A DNA stretch of 5,405 nucleotides from Sulfurovum sp. (lineage in GTDB: Bacteria > Campylobacterota > Campylobacteria > Campylobacterales > Sulfurovaceae), in NCBI GenBank assembly GCA_015490315.1, contig WFYB01000067.1:1-5405 (forward strand), read 5' to 3'. The position numbers and the translations under genes were made by a program. Position 1 is the first letter of the stretch; the number at the start of each line of letters is the position of its first letter. The notes under the pieces are model-generated. The model searched no databases. It saw nothing but the letters and a program-made list of their open reading frames with translations, and was not told the origin of the DNA. Shown one piece after another: positions 5,343-5,405 of this stretch.

Positions 5343-5372
5343 ATCATAGCAGAATTTGGTTAATATTGGCAA
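5343..5372 (-). promoter_or_regulatory. Sigma-70-like promoter of the lipoprotein/ATP-grasp operon
   Basis: On the minus strand, TTGCCA (5372-5367) is followed after an 18-base spacer by TATGAT (5348-5343), preceded by an extended -10 TGC (5351-5349). Transcription would begin near 5336, giving a leader of about 20 bases that contains the AGGAA ribosome site. The motifs are seen directly; activity is inferred. No operator repeat is evident. Confidence 0.6.
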
Positions 5373-5405
5373 GAAAGGAAAGAGGGTAAATAGAGAGAGA
5401 AGGAA

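Noticed and set aside
5315..5347. Upstream ATG at 5347 as the lipoprotein start
   Set aside because: It overlaps the -10 promoter element, adds polar residues before the signal peptide and lacks the well-spaced AGGAA found before 5314.

Overview
This window looks like ordinary chromosomal DNA from a Campylobacterota (epsilonproteobacterial) bacterium, probably a Sulfurovum/Sulfurimonas-type sulfur oxidiser. The assignment rests on two things. The first is a UPF0323-type lipoprotein next to a glutathionylspermidine-synthase-like gene, a pair I recall from Campylobacter and Helicobacter (Cj0371/Cj0372, HP0232/HP0233). The second is a Ste24-like M48 protease directly upstream of prmC, recalled from H. 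pylori HP0382/HP0381. The genus is inference. I see no tRNA, rRNA, CRISPR array, transposase or phage gene.

Layout. Positions 1-3513 read rightward: the 3' part of an M48 zinc metallopeptidase, overlapping prmC (release-factor glutamine methyltransferase) by 11 bases; a 168-base gap holding two palindromic structures; a small four-helix membrane protein (probably DUF4149); then a pair made of a UDG-superfamily DNA-deoxyinosine glycosylase, whose start lies inside a four-copy heptanucleotide repeat, and apaH (Ap4A hydrolase), joined by a GTGA stop/start overlap. Positions 3510-5314 read leftward: a lipoprotein with a poly-Gln stretch and a basic tail ending in Gly-Gly, followed after 2 bases by an ATP-grasp protein of the glutathionylspermidine synthase family. 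A good sigma-70-like promoter (5343-5372) sits before the lipoprotein. The two gene blocks converge and overlap by 4 bases at 3510-3513, leaving no intergenic terminator.

How the genes work together. The rightward genes are mostly housekeeping or repair: translation termination (PrmC), base-excision repair of deaminated adenine, and dinucleotide-polyphosphate turnover. The leftward pair is the most interesting part. An ATP-grasp amide ligase of a family that activates a C-terminal glycine is tightly coupled to a membrane lipoprotein whose own C-terminus is Gly-Gly. The two may form an undescribed protein-modification module; this is a hypothesis. The only non-coding stretch over 100 bases is 1489-1656; the right end (5315-5405) holds the leftward promoter and a purine-rich stretch.
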